A DNA stretch of 64,000 bases from Rostratula benghalensis (lineage: Eukaryota > Chordata > Aves > Charadriiformes > Rostratulidae), in the NCBI GenBank assembly GCA_013399305.1, contig VXAI01000373.1, positions 62,001 through 126,000 of the forward strand, written 5' to 3'. Under the pieces are notes generated by a model. That model did no database searches. It was given only the letters and a program-made list of their open reading frames with translations, and was not told the DNA's origin. Positions 37,785 through 51,070 of the stretch are shown piece by piece; the stretch's first letter is position 1; every line of letters begins with the position of its first letter. The position numbers and the translations under genes are program-made.

Positions 37785-40700
37785 AACATAGTGTTTTCTC
37801 AGGTTTGAACTGCAGGTTTGTACTCCAAACCAGAAAAAAGTTTCTTAAGGTCAAGTTCTTGTAGAGTAAATGGAGTGGGGTCGTACCACTTTCTTTAGGC
37901 AAGGAGTCCTCTCCCATGAGTTTTTTTCATCATAGTCAGATTTCTTATCTTCCTCCATGGATGCGTGAAGTTTATTACTTTTTCTTTCTTCATTAAGGCT
38001 TAAGACATTAAGGCATTTGCTACTCTGTGAGAAAAATATATTGTGCATCTAATTTATAGGTGCTCGGTGATCGTTTTCCTGTTATATTTTTAAAACATTC
38101 AGTCAGGCTAATATGGAAGGTGGAAGTAGACTCCTAGCTTTGCTCCACAAGTATTCCTTCACATTTAAAATGAGATTTGCTCCAGCCATGCTTGAACCTC
38201 TTCTGCATTGATTTTCCATTAGCTCTCTTGCTAATGAGAAAACACTGACACAAATGTAATTAAAATACAGATTTGAAATTTCCACATGCAAATATTTGTA
38301 TCAAGTATGGTTGTGTGTAATAGGGAAACAGACAGTGACATGTGATTTATTTAATAAATGATGACTAGCTAACATTGACCAAATAGAGGTTATTAACCAG
38401 AAAATAATTGCAGAAGACTTCCTGTGTTTGATCTGCAGTTAAACAGAATGTAGCCAAAAATGTGGTCGGTTAATTTTGAGCAACGAACATAGCTGATTGA
38501 GGAAAAAAACCCCAACTTGCTTACAGATACTGCACAAACAGCATTTGAGGTTAAGAGGGTTAGGTAAATAATTCGTACTGAATTATTTTCTCAGCAGTAT
38601 TACAGCTTGCTTTTTCCTATTGCAGTTACCTTTAACATTGCCTGCTTTTTTACCTTCTGCAGAGAGATGGAATTGATAGCTACAGAGGAGGAGTAGCTGA
38701 CAGCTTAATGAACAATTATTAGGGTCTGAGACATATTTTCCAACAGTTGTTCGTGAAGAGATGGGTGGTGCAATCCACTGCAGTGTTTAAGTGGAGCCTC
38801 TTTTGTCAGCGCCTGCTATTAGAAAGCGTAACACGCGGTGGGACTAAAGGGACTAGAGTGTTTGCATCTCTTTTTAGGAAATTTGCAGTTGTAGGTGGCT
38901 GGAAGGAAGCCACAGCACAAGAGGGACCTCGCTTTCTGTTTCAGTGGATGCAGTCAAACCACAGACTGTTAGGACGAACGATGCATTGGCCGTGTTTCCC
39001 ACAGATTTTTGAAATTAAATACCATCTCAGCTAATTATTTCTCTATGTGTTTAAAAACAATGGAAGGCAAGGATGGTGGAATCATATAAGAGTGACAAAA
39101 CAGCTAACAACAAATACTGAGAGAACCTCAGAGTCCATCTGAGTAATTCAAACCTGTTGTCTACCTGTGCATGATAAAAGCATCAGGGAAAAGTGATTTT
39201 TCTCATTTACAGAGCACAGTTTGTAAGGGTTTGGTGTTATAGCTGGGAAGTATAGCTCCATTTTTACAGTCAGCCCAGGTAGTTAAAGTGAGCTTCATGA
39301 TTAATTGTGAATGTTATTACCCAAAATGTAAGCTAAAAAGGCAGAGATTTCTTTCTCTTCTATAGTCTCCTCTATTCATCCTGATGAGTTGCATAATTTT
39401 CAAGATTGTCCTGGCTTGGTTGGCACTAATGGAAGTTGTATGCTGTCAGGATTGTAGCCTGTTAGCCTACAAAATTACTATGGAGTCACATTTATCTTGG
39501 TCAAGCTAATTTTGTGGTAGCTACAAAGACCCTCAGGACAACAAAAAAATCAATTTCCTATGTAGGTATGTGTAAGGTGCATGTGAAACTTTTATAATAA
39601 ACTCTTCATTTGAGACAAAGGCAACTTCTCTGGAAAGCTAAACTGTATGGGGTTTTGCCTTACTTTACAGTCCTAATACTCAGAAGGTACTCAGAAGAAG
39701 GACAAAGAGAGTTTCTGCATTGATTTTGGCAAGGTAGACTGCAGAAGTCACAATTATGCTGTGGAGTTTTCAAAGTATCTGCAATCAAAAGTAATCAGAG
39801 CTCCAGATATGATTGTCAGAATTAAAAGCATAGGAGATTTAAGTACAAGTATCAGCTAAGAAACCTGTTCAACTGCAGGAAAGAAAATAGCATCAATATT
39901 GGACTGCATGGACACCTTGCCTCTTGTGAGGTTCAGCTAAAGGATCCAATGTTTCCTATAATTATAGCTATCAGTAGATTTTACTTTGTATGCATTTAAA
40001 TAATGCTAATATACTAATTATAATGATAATTATTTTTTTGAAGGCAAATTTTAGCCTTAGGCAAATTATCTCCCTAAACCCAATGTTATGCCTTGGAGCA
40101 ATGGGCAATTTTAGTGTATTATTTCTTAAATAGCATCTTTAGGAAGAATACTTCCAATAAAATGTCTTATTTGTTCCTCCAGTAAGAGAACAACACTGCA
40201 CTTTTCTTGGATTAGGAATAAAATCAAAATAAATGCAACGTACGGATGTTACAAGAAATGTCATCCTGCCAAAATATAAGTTAATATTGCAGCATCACAG
40301 CGATCAAGTTGTCAGATTGTATGATACAGAGCTTCGTATAAAAAGCACTGTTTGAAAATAACACTGTACCAATTATAAAAGACAGAAACAGACTCCTGTC
40401 ATTTGATGATTTGAAATCTTAATGCCTTAACTCAGGTACATGAAGAAATGCTAGCTAGTGCAGCAACAATTAAAATACAAAATACAGATAGCACTTAAGA
40501 AATAGAATGTTAATATGTACCATATTTTGTCAAGATGGATATATACATAGTAATTGACTACAGTGAATCAGAAGAGATTAAATGAATGGACAAAATTGTC
40601 ATTTGTATACTCAAATAGAGTATCAGGATGTTTTTATTGACATGATAATGGCTTCTATTTTTTGTTCCCCAAAACAGAGATTTCTTTACCTAATTACGTT

Positions 40701-41059
40701 CTTCTTAACCTCATCTGAACTGGAACTGAAGCATTTAGTGTAATTTTGTTTTTGTGACAGCAGCACAGAAATGTGAGATGTGGTTTAACTAGGAATCATA
40801 AGTATTTTGTGTTCACAGGGGAGAAGCTAAAAATATCACTGGAGAATTCATAATCCTAATTCATGGCGCTGTCTCTTTCTCAACTTTCTGATGTTATTTA
40901 CTTTAATTCCAATAATATATTCCATATTCGGCAAAATAGCATTAGATAAGTACAGAAGGGAAGTTTTACATTCTTTTTGTCTTGTGTCAGTGTTTCATTT
41001 TAACCATTTTAAATTATATTAATACTACTTACATTTTTATATGTTGAGTGCCTATTCTT
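37785..41059. other. Unassigned non-coding stretch
   Basis: No gene or repeat family recognised. The forward frame at 38747-39034 (95 codons) contains three CpGs in a short stretch (about 38828-38838) but shows no domain. Confidence 0.5.
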
Positions 41060-41180
41060 GCAAGCCTCTTGATAGATGGAAAATCACTTTTAATCTCATC
41101 GTCTATCAAAATACTGATTCATAGAGATGCTGAGGTACTTGCCCTAGGTTACATACAAAGGACCAGATCTAGCCAAATAA
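41060..41180 (-). mobile_element. MIR-like SINE or related fossil, fragment
   Basis: Reading forward, AGAGATGCTGAGGTACTTGCCCTAGGTTACATAC corresponds in order to the reverse complement of the MIR-type core, whose consensus has GAGGTTAAGTGACTTGCCCA followed by AGGTCACAC. Upstream AATCTCATCGTCTATC fits the preceding ATTTTACAGATGGGG block loosely. The word order is convincing but divergence is high, so this is a moderate call. MIR-type SINEs predate the amniotes and survive as rare fossils in birds. Confidence 0.45.
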
Positions 41181-43459
41181 GCGAAAATGTGCACAAGTAC
41201 ACTAATGCTGAAGTCATAGTCAGATCCAGATCTTAAGGACTAATCACCAGTATGATGTCCCTTTAGGTGCTTCAGGAGGGGATGGTTGTGCTTGGTTACC
41301 CTGCTGCCGTGCAAAAGTTTGGCATGGAAGGTTAAAATGAGATTATTCTTGATGAAAGTTGAATTAAAATGAATGGGCTAGAAATGCAAACTTAAGTACA
41401 AAAGTAGTCCTGATGTAAGTCAAATATATCTCATGTAATAATTTCACTTCCTGGGTTATGAAAGTGGTTTTAATTATTTGGGGTTACAGGTTAGATAAAT
41501 TCTGAGGGTTGTTGTGGATATTAATGATGAATTTGGAGCTCAATATCTCATATGAATTCTGTCTCATCATGTGCCTGCATTTACACAGCCTTCACATTAG
41601 AGTTGACAGTCAAGGTGAAACTGTGAAACATCTTCATGATATGTCCCTTATTCTTCTCTGTCTCACTACAGAGATGGTACCTTCTGGCTTCAGAACCACC
41701 CAGTATCTTCTGTGGGGTTTTGGCTCCTCTATTTGACAGTGGCTGTGGTGGAAAGAGGATACGCATGCACAATCTGATGCTTGATAAACGTAAATATCAG
41801 AAGTACACTCACCTCTTTCACCTTGCAGATCTCATCCCTGGAAATATCAGAAAATTGTTAGGCCAAATCTCCAATTTTCTTTTCCTTGTTTTCCTGCTTT
41901 GGGTTCAGAAATTAAGCCTTAAAGGTAGTTCATGCAGATGGTAAAACCTTACAAGGTGAGATTTCCTAAGGTATTCTTGCTCCTTTTGTGTTGCTGTGAA
42001 TCAGCCTAAACGTTGACGGCTGGCTGCATTACCTAGAAAAATTGCCATTTGATCATTGACAGGCACTGCTGAAGCCTTATCGTAATTATAAAATGATTCC
42101 ACGACAATATTATTAGGAAGAAGTAGAAACCATTGATTTATTTAACACTTCATTGAGTTTTATCCAAGTTAGAATCAGATGTGCAATAACTCACTATAAC
42201 ACCACTGGAGACTTACACAAGACCTACTTTTGTCCAATTGTTCTGCCAAGAAATAGAATTCCTAGTTAAAATGGATTGAAATATAATGTAAAAGTAGGTT
42301 AAAAAAATGGCTGATATCTTTCTCTTCTTGTCAGATTTCCTGAGCTTTTTCAAAGTCTTTTGAATCCCTTTCACTCCCTCCTGATCTGTTCACCCGTTGT
42401 TCAGCCTTTTGCTCAGCCCTGGTCCTGCCATAAGTAATAATTTGACTCTGCAAAAGTGTGTGAGCCCAACTGTGTGTAACTCAGTGCAAACTTAGTACAG
42501 GAATAGGCACAAAAGCCAGCTGGAAATCTTGTGAGTTAATATGCAAATTGAGCTCACATGGCTCTGTCCTAGATATTGAACTGCTAATAGGATGCTGCTT
42601 GAAGCTACAGAGATGGTCAATTCAGTGGGCAATACTTCTTTGTTTAAGCCAGTAAATCAGATGTGAAGTCAGATCTGCTTTTACAGATCTTCATAATGGA
42701 AATAAGATGTCTTCTAAAAGGGAAGGCATGGGGTAAGCAGACAAGGAAAGACTACTGAAGGAGGACACAGCAAGCAAGGGCACAGGTTATCTGAACAGGT
42801 TATCAAGGCTCTTCATGCCTGTAATGGAGGAAATCGTCAGACCAGTTTCTGAATTACGTTGGTGTTTCCAGTTTGGGATGATCTTTCACAGACTCAGGGA
42901 TGGCTATGGTTCACGATTTGAATGTGAAGAGCTAAGGCAAAACCATTCCTTACTCCTAAAACTACCACAGCCTCTGAAATGGTGCTTTTTTGCTCCTAAT
43001 GCTATATCTGAAAGGGTAAAGACTAATACTGCTGCACAAGCTCAGGTGAAAATTCAACTCTGTTGGAGGAAGACAACACTTCTCAGGGCTATCGTGGGCA
43101 GTGGTCATTGCCAGGGATGGCACCCAACATGGTGGGTCAAGGAGAATAGCTCAGCTTACTGACTGAAGGGGTTGCAGCCTAGGGGTATGGGACTCACTTG
43201 GAGATGCAGGGGAAGAACACTTTGGCATTGCACAGGATGTACTATGTGTTGCTTAGGGGAGAAAAAGGCAGGATATCAGTGCTTTGGGGACAAACAAACA
43301 TGGGAAACTAGAGATAAATAGGGCCTACGTAGTTGTGTGGGACGAGGTTCCTGGTAAGAACTTTTGCCTGGCCATGCCTTGCACTTTATCATTGCTGTCT
43401 GCCCTGTCTTCTCATTAAACTCTATTTCCAGGTATTCTCCTGGGTGAAGGAAATCCCTG
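41181..43459. other. Unassigned non-coding stretch
   Basis: No gene recognised. The forward frames at 41636-41944 (102 codons) and 42815-43162 (115 codons) have normal composition, but I see no family resemblance and no convincing exon boundaries. The patch at 43370-43435, with CTCATTAAAC, resembles the polyadenylation part of an LTR, but no LTR ends were found. Confidence 0.45.
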
Positions 43460-43465
43460 CTCAGC

Positions 43466-43800
43466 ATGTGTGTGTGTGTATGTGGCTATGAGTGCCAGCA
43501 AACAGAGTCAGACAACAGGCCAGAGGGGGTGTGTGTCCATGGTGCCAGCAACCGGAGGTCAGGGCATGATTGCTAGTGATATATATATATATATATATCT
43601 CACATATTCCTCTGTGTGTATATATGGATGTCTATATAAACACACATATTTGCCACTAGTGACCATCCATCCCGCTCAGCCAGAGAGGGATGCAGGATGA
43701 GGCTGCTGCTGGTGTGTTCATGTGAGTGCTCTGTGTGTCTGTTGGTGATGTACATATGGGTCTATGTGGTATATATATGTGACACATGTGCCTGTGTCTC
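43466..43800. repeat. Cluster of TG- and TA-rich simple repeats
   Basis: This holds a short (TG)n at about 43468-43479, a perfect (AT)n at 43578-43598, and degraded TG/TA patches through 43800. The spacer carries repeated words such as GTGCCAGCAA (twice) and CTAGTGA (twice). It could be the decayed simple-repeat-rich part of an unidentified retroelement. Confidence 0.6.
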
Positions 43801-44619
43801 TTGGGAAGACATACTCAGCCTCACTACTCACTAGATCTTGAGGCATGGAGCTGTGGTAGCTTTGCATTTGGCAAAACCCCAGATCTGGCAACCCCTAGGA
43901 AGTAGTACATAAGTAATATGTGGGATTTGTTATAGCTCTCAGAGGGATAGTGTATTTTGTTGTTACTGGGTTGAAACAACATCCCATACTTTGAAAGAAT
44001 TGATCGAGAAATATTGAATACTAATAGAGAATAAACATAATTGTGAAGTACAATTTAACGTCTAAATAATAATGAAATAAAAAAATATCAGTAGTGAAAA
44101 AAAAATAAATCTGTCTCCATGCTTTGAGTAACCAGATTTAGGAAAGATCTGTTAATCTTCATACCAAATTTCTAATATTTCAGTAGCAAAAAAAATTATA
44201 ATTATACCTACTGCTGTAGGGGGAGGCCTACACATCATATAATTGTTGCCTATGACCTCATTCGAATGTACAAGTACCTATTAAAGTTGCTGCCTTCCAC
44301 TGAGGTGAAATTTCATTTATACTTGTGAGACAATGATCAACGCAGTCTTCACAATCTTTCAAAAATAAAATAAAAAAAGAAAACCAACACCATTTTTTTT
44401 GTTCTAACATTCTTTATCCTGATCCTAGTAGATCCAAGTAGATATGCTTCCTATGATTGAAAAAACTCAGCATTTACTTTATTCCAGTGGGGGAAATAAC
44501 ATTTTGAAAAAGAGACTCATTTAAGAACATGGTAATAAGTTGAGATGAGTTTATAATGAAATACATATTTACCAAAGATAGATTTTGTCAGCCTAAACTG
44601 GCATCTTTCCCATTCTTAA
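43801..44619. other. Unassigned non-coding stretch
   Basis: Very AT-rich DNA without a recognised gene or repeat. Confidence 0.5.
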
Positions 44620-45430
44620 ATAGAAGATTTTTACAAGAGAAAGATCTCAGAGGTATCAATGCAGTAAATGTTTGTTGTGGTGCAATATGGAAAATTATTA
44701 GCTAGATTGGAGTAGGCAGAGTGGAAAGATCATAAGATGGCTAAAGAGTTAGCTACAGGAAGGATGACATCAGTCTGCTGGTGAAAAGGAAACAGAGAGC
44801 AATGGAAACCCCACCAGCTCAGTCCTAGGAATAATATTACATTTCACTGATGACTGGCACAAAGAGTAGGATATGGCTGGTGAAATCAGTTGGCAGAGGT
44901 AAGAATTGTTAGAATGAATCAGATCATCCCCAGTACTTGAATAATAGCAATGGTGTAAAACTCATTAATATGAAGTGGAAGTTTCTGGACTTACAGATTT
45001 CAAGTATTAGCTGGGAGTCCGCATGTGGAAATGGCTGAGGGAAGGAGTGGATGACATACTTTACCATAGGATGTTTTTCAGTTGCCAAAACTGAGTAAGA
45101 GAAACCAACAAACAAAATAAATAGAACAGATGCATTTGTAACAGGTAGTATTGTAGGTAATTCCAGTAGAAAGAAAAATCTGCCAGTGATGCTGAACAAG
45201 GCACTGGTGGCAACACATCTAACCTGTAATATTGGCTTCCCGTTTCCTAGAAAGGGTGGTAAAAGCTAGAAGAGGTGCAGAGGACAGCTACCAGGGCAAT
45301 GAGAGGAACAGATGGTTTTTCTCAGAAGTGAACTATATTGGTTTTTCCTAGGAGGCTGTGATCCTTTAAAAATTATATGAAGAAAGAATCTGGAATTTTA
45401 AGCAAGATAAAAAAAAAAAAAAAGGATTGA
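44620..45430 (+). mobile_element. Ancient CR1-type LINE, reverse-transcriptase remnant
   Basis: A second archosaur/turtle-type CR1 fossil, distinct from the one at 0.3-1.2 kb. Matching blocks in order: ATTATTAGCTAGATTGGAGT (44695-44714), CATAAGATGGCTAAAGAGTT (44731-44750), CAGTCCTAGGAATAATATTA (44820-44839, the VLG region), GACTGGCACAAAGAGTAGGA (44853-44872), ATTCCAGTAGAAAG (about 45160), AACAAGGCACTGGTGGCAAC (45195-45214, the LYKALVRP region) and GAGGTGCAGAGGACAGCTAC (45272-45291). Downstream the similarity fades into an A-rich run. The frame is thoroughly broken. Ends are approximate. Confidence 0.7.
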
Positions 45431-46773
45431 AAAAATGGGGCAATTTAGCACATTCTTTTCATCTTCTCGAGACTGAATTCACTCAGATGCAGACTGTAAA
45501 GCAACCATAAGAAAACTGCACAGATACGAATTTCCTTGAACATATGAACATTATGCACAAGAATTAGGATGAATTTTGGCATTTTTCAGAGATTTCTCAT
45601 GACTTAAAAAAAATAGCTATTAATTTATAACTCATCCATCTTCAGCTGTTTGGAAGAGCCCGGTACTCTAATATTCAGGCATGATGTTTTCATTTAGAGA
45701 TAAAGGTAAAAGAAAGCATGTAGAAGAAAAAAAATCCCCAAAGGACTGAATTTTGAAAGGTTAATTCCAAGTACTGAGGGTGTAGTGTCCAAAATCATAG
45801 AATCATTTTGACTGTATCTGATATTATCCTTCTTTATAGCTGACAAATGTTAACATTAAAAAAATGAAAATGCCCTCTAGTTCTCTTCCCTTAATCTTAA
45901 CACTGGATGACTGCTCCAGTACATTAATACTTGCTCTGACTGTTCTTTTGACTCCCTTGGTGATTTGATCCATAAATCGCTCCTCTCTGGAGCCCAACAA
46001 AAATTACATATTTATTTTTCTACCAGGAGTTTATGTTCCTGAATTTTCAATGTGTTTTCCTGCTATAGCGATACAATGGTTCTGTTTTACTTAGTGTCTT
46101 ATTTCTTGCATGCAAAACTTCTGCAGTGGTGTGTCATCATCTCATACAGGGAAAACAGAAAATAGAGACATTTTCAAAATGTATATTAAAAACAGTTGAA
46201 CATCCAATTTACAGATTTGCTTTGGTTCTGAGACATATTTGTTTCAAATATGCTCTATTGACAGGTCTTCTATAAACACACACACAAATGACATCTTTCG
46301 AAATCACTGTGCTTTTTTTTGTTGCTTTTTCTCAGTAAACAAAAAAGAAGTACAAGGTTACTGCTCTATAATCTGGTATTAAATCAAACTAGTGCATCAA
46401 CCCACACAGCGTAAGAGAGCACCACTGGGAGATGTCTACCACTGATCTCCTTGCCTTGGAAGGTTTAAGATTACATAAACACGTTCTCTTTCATTTAACC
46501 TACTCAAAGCCTGTCTCTTTGAATCAAAACTCATGTTGGCCACTCCAAATTATCAAGACACAACTTATCTACAATAGGCTGCTCCAAAAGATTACTGACA
46601 AATTATAAGCAATTTTAGCTGCCTGTAAATGTTTCCTGTGGATCATTTTGACTGACCTTGAGATCAACCTTAAGCAATTCGGGTATTTGTCTTTCATATA
46701 TTTCCCTAGTGGATATGAATATCAGTTGTATAAAAAATGATGGATGGTGGCAATTTCCTATTAATTGCTACAG
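45431..46773. other. Unassigned non-coding stretch
   Basis: No gene recognised. AATCATAGAATCATTTTGAC at about 45795 looks like the reverse complement of a CR1 tail, but the following sequence does not continue as CR1, so I do not call an element. Confidence 0.45.
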
Positions 46774-46797
46774 AAAAAAAAAAAAAAAAAAAAAAAA
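46774..46797. repeat. Poly-A tract, 24 bases
   Basis: Twenty-four A bases. No AATAAA lies close upstream and no retrocopy is recognisable. Confidence 0.95.
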
Positions 46798-47739
46798 GAT
46801 CCTAGCACTTCTGATGGGTAGCACTGACCAGAGAGAAAGGGGAACTGTATTTCAGGTGAATATTTTCTCTGGCAATTTTTGTGTAAACAAGCCCTGAATG
46901 ATGCCTTTGAATAGTTGTGAAAATGTGTCATTGGCAATTGTCCTAGAATTACAAACAGAGTAAGGGAAAGATGAAGTCACCTATTCAACAGAAGTAACTG
47001 CCAGAAACGAGGAAGAAAATATGCTATTTCTTTTTCCTCTTATGCTTTATCTACTACAGGGAAGCTCAGTCTGTGATCTAGGACTATCAGGCTTAGTGAA
47101 TATTCTGGTTTCTGACTATTGACAGATATACAATCATCTTAAGTATAACTATTTATCGTGTTTCAATACCCACATTTTTACTATCTAATTGCATTCCAAA
47201 CAGTTCTAGAAACTTTAAAAGTGAAAATTTAGAAATAAATGGAAATATGGTATTTCCACTGAACAGCAAATAAGCCCCAGTGATATTTGATTCCCAACAA
47301 TGTTATTTGAGTGATCTTTATTGGAAAACTTTATGTAAACAATTGTCACCTGGTATATACACACTTCTCGACACACAAGAAATATTCTTATGTTATTACT
47401 AAAATGAAATTAGATGCTATCATACAGAAAAGTAAGAAGTTATTATTCTTACACTAAATTCTTCAATCTGTGCATTACTTACTATTTTCTGGTGTGAATT
47501 CATTATTTTAGTGATTTATAAGAGCTAATCTTTATAATCAGAATAAGTATTTATAGAGTATTAGTATTTACAGAGTGGGAGTAGGAGTTCTGTGCTAAAG
47601 TATAAGATAACATATTTTTTAACACTCTGTTTTCAGCCATACCTTGAACCTCCAGTTCACATTATGGGGGTTTATGGCCTCAAGGATGAGAAATGAAGAC
47701 AGCCTGAAGGATTGTGCTTCATGGTGATAGTCTCAGGGA
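46798..47739. other. Unassigned non-coding stretch
   Basis: AT-rich sequence with nothing recognisable. Confidence 0.5.
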
Positions 47740-47791
47740 CAGGATTTTAAAGTGTTTTGATGCTCAAAGATGCAGATAGACACTTAGTAGT

Positions 47792-47824
<33 letters not shown>

Positions 47825-47890
47825 CTGGGCTCCTGCTAGCTGAGATGCTTAAGTGTATTTTTTTTAAACTCAGCTGGGCATCTGTCTGTA
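47740..47890. repeat. Fossil palindromic interspersed repeat containing an A27 run
   Basis: AGGATTTTAAAGTGTTTTGA, then AAAGATGCAGATAGACACTT and AGTAGTATTT, follow the consensus of an ancient repeat widespread in turtles, crocodilians and birds (ATTTAGGCACCTAAAGATGCAG, ATAGGCACCTAGTGGGATTT in pieces). A run of 27 A bases (47796-47822) sits where the consensus has a short TTTTCAAAAG-like stretch. The right flank (GCTGAGATGCTTAAGTGTAT) may be the second half. I do not know the family name. Confidence 0.45.
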
Positions 47891-50800
47891 CTGCATCTCT
47901 AGCTCTTCACTCCTTTCAAGCAAATTCTGATCAGTGAAAACACATTTTCTCCTTCTAAGTATCTGTTTTTCCCTTTCAAATTCAGCTGCATGACTGAGAG
48001 TGAGTTTGTATTCTTCCTTTCCATCCATTGCTGGTAATAGAGGACTTGCAAGCCCAGATATGCCCTTAGGCCTAGTTTTGGAACAGAGTGAACACTTTTT
48101 ACAATGCTTCTCAAGAAATAAGAGAATCCCAATCATATTTGTCTCTTGTTCAACCAGACAAAACCAGAAAAGTACATAGGAGCATAAGAGCACAAATTTA
48201 TTCATATGGTGACATGATTACTAAGGAACTATTACTCTGAAACGTACTTTAATAACAAAAAGTAAGGATGCCTGCTTAAAGCAGCATAATTCTTTTTATA
48301 AGACACATTTCCACTCTGTTAATTACTTTGAGAGACCTTTTAGAGCTGTCTGTGCTGATAGGATTTTGGGTGCCACATTTCCACGCAGACACTGAAATGA
48401 TGCTGGTAATGCTTTCCCCATTTACAATAAAGTCAACACTAAACTTATATTGTCAGGTTTTTTTTGTTTTTTTAAGATTTCTCTCCATCAGTCCTTCAGC
48501 TCTTCCATTTTTTCTGAACAGCTATTCTCAGGGATTGTTCTCTGCCGCGGAACATGGATATCTCTGGATTTCACGTGGATCCCAGAATCCTTTTCAGCAC
48601 AGTTATTTTAGCACCCCCTCTTACAGTCCTTTCACAAACTGTAAATCAGAAGCAGGAATGAAGCAGGTCCAGGTGAGTGAGCAAAAATAAATGCTTCACA
48701 AGAGAAAAATACACAGCTGGAATACTGGGTTGATATCTGAGGTAGTTTGGTGTGAGAAAAACACTTGGTTGTGAGTAGAGCAACATGGGTCGAGTCTAGA
48801 TTTTGCTCAGGACATTTAGTATGTGTGAGGTTGGCCTTGCTTAGCTGACCTTAATTACATTATTTTTTTCTGTGCAATCTAAATAAGGCTTTTAATAGTT
48901 TAGTTTCAAGTAATAAAGTGCCATTCATGTGTGTAATTTATTACTAAGTACATTAATATTTATAGACAGAGCTGAAATTCTTTAGCCAACATTAGAGAAT
49001 TTTCTCAGTCAAGAAAATCATCTTTGGTCCAACTTATTTAGCAAGTGAGGAACTGTCTAATAGAAACCCTTTGCATGGTTGCCGTAGGTCAAGCTAAGCT
49101 GATAGAATAATAAAATGAAGTTGAGTTTTACTGCATTCCCATCTCTTTTATAAACCTTTTGGCTCTGATGTCTGGCATAACGTTTCAAAACAAATCCAAG
49201 TCAGAATGTAATTCTTGGAATCAGAAAATGCAGTGTAACTTAGAATTATCTTAACACGCTGATTTTAAAATTCAGTGGGGCAAATTCATTTGTGCTCTCT
49301 CTCCGCTGTGGCTAGGATCAATTTAGATGAATATTATTCATTTGCTTTGTAAAGAGTGCAGCTGTGATTTTTCTGTATAACTAAGAATATGAAGGTATGG
49401 GAATTTTCTTGCACTCTCTCTATGGGTTTAGGGAGTAGAATGGCTCCTATACATATATCACTCCTTCTGTTGCAGCGGGTCAGCATTGACTAAGCAAAGA
49501 CACAGCATGAAAGGACATCAGTTTCTGTGCCTTTAATGTACTGGACTGCATAGTGGAGCATGTGAAGGTTTTATCAATTTAAGGAGCATAAGTGAGCATT
49601 AAGTGCACACATAAAAGATTTCTGTACATTAATTAGATATTTGCAATTAAGTTTGGAGAAAAACATCAACTCTTGGTAAAATCGGAGAAACATTAGAGGA
49701 AAACAGCATGTGTCTGTGAATTAAAATGCCATTACAATGATTATGACTTCAAAAACATTAAAAAATATATATATATGACTGAAAGACAGTGAAGTTTGTT
49801 GTGCAGAAAACCAGAATGAATGATGTTCCAATGTTTAACATTATCCAAGTAACATCTCATATTTCCCATTCAGTTGCCTTCAGTGTACATAGTCACTGCA
49901 ATGTTCCCAGCTTCACTTCGAGTCATTGTTGTGACTATGAGTTTAACAATACTTATCATAAAAGATGTACTCTAAATTCCTGAGTCATAAATGATGCACA
50001 ATGAAAAGAGTTTAAAAGCCATAAGCAAAAAATCCAAATAGCTTATAGTTAATATGGATGAACAGATCATTGCTAATTGGCATAGACAGGTCTCTTTACT
50101 TGCCTGAGAACTCATGATTTCCAAATAACTGCTGGAAGTATGTCTAACTGTAGGGAATGACAGCAACTTTGAAATAGCAAACATGAAGATCTTGAAACCA
50201 CCAGACTTCTTAAGTTTCCTTTTTGTATGTATGTTTTAGTAGTCTGTGTCTTTTTCTACACATCTGGAATAAAGAAAGAAGACTCCACCCTACAGACAGA
50301 CCATGCTGCTACAGAATAGAGAAGGCAAGAGGGAAAATAAACCACATAGCCAAGTAAAATAAACCAGAGCTGGTTGAGCATTGAAAAAAAGAACTCCCCA
50401 ACATGTTATTCCAAATGTTGCAAAATTCATATCTGATTTCAAATAAACACAGATTATTTATGCAATTTATAAATCAGCTGAAAGACTATGAGCTTGCATC
50501 CTCCCTGAAGGGATCTTCAAATTTACACTATTAAAATTTAATCTGTAGGATTCTCAAACTCTGATGCAATTCTTCCTCTAGGAGATTCATAGGAAGGAGA
50601 ATGAAAGACATGACGAACAATGGGATGAAGAAAACAGTAGCTGTGTTTGTATGTTGCTCAGCAAATTAAGATAGAATGCTATGAAGAGGGCAGAGCTGGA
50701 AAACGCCAGGTTTGTGCTCGCTTGCAGATGTGCAAAGGAGAATATGGAAGGGGAGCTGGCAATAGGAGAGCCAAGACTGTGGGGATTTTTATGTACAGTG

Positions 50801-51070
50801 CACTGAGCAGAGAAGGAGTCAGAAGGTGGAGATAGCTGGTGAAATTCTGAAAGATAGACTCATTTTATTCTTCACAAGAATAAATCTGAAGGGAAATATC
50901 AAGAAGCAGGATGGAAAATGTATGATCAGGTATGCTATTAACAGAAAAGAAAGGGACTGTAGGAAATAGAAAAAAGATTCAACAGAAAGGTCATGTACAG
51001 TGGCAAGCTTTGTATAAATATTTCTTAGAAGACACTTGATCTCAGTATGTTAAACTAAATAAGAAATCTG
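47891..51070. other. Unassigned non-coding stretch
   Basis: No gene is certain. The reverse frame over 47870-48205 (111 codons) ends in a charged, helix-prone stretch but matches no family known to me. At 48787-48797 GGGTCGAGTCT resembles an RNA polymerase III B box, and its surroundings loosely follow a MIR-like SINE, too weakly to call. A short (AT)n lies at about 49764-49775. Confidence 0.45.

Noticed and set aside
45795..45860. AATCATAGAATCATTTTGAC, like the reverse complement of a CR1 end
   Set aside because: Only about 20 bases match and the next 100 do not follow any CR1 consensus I know.
46500..46797. Processed pseudogene ending in the A24 tract
   Set aside because: No polyadenylation signal, no recognisable coding sequence and no target duplication around it.
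48740..48880. Possible tRNA-derived SINE with a B-box-like GGGTCGAGTCT
   Set aside because: No A box at the right distance, and the MIR-like order is too weak to separate from chance.
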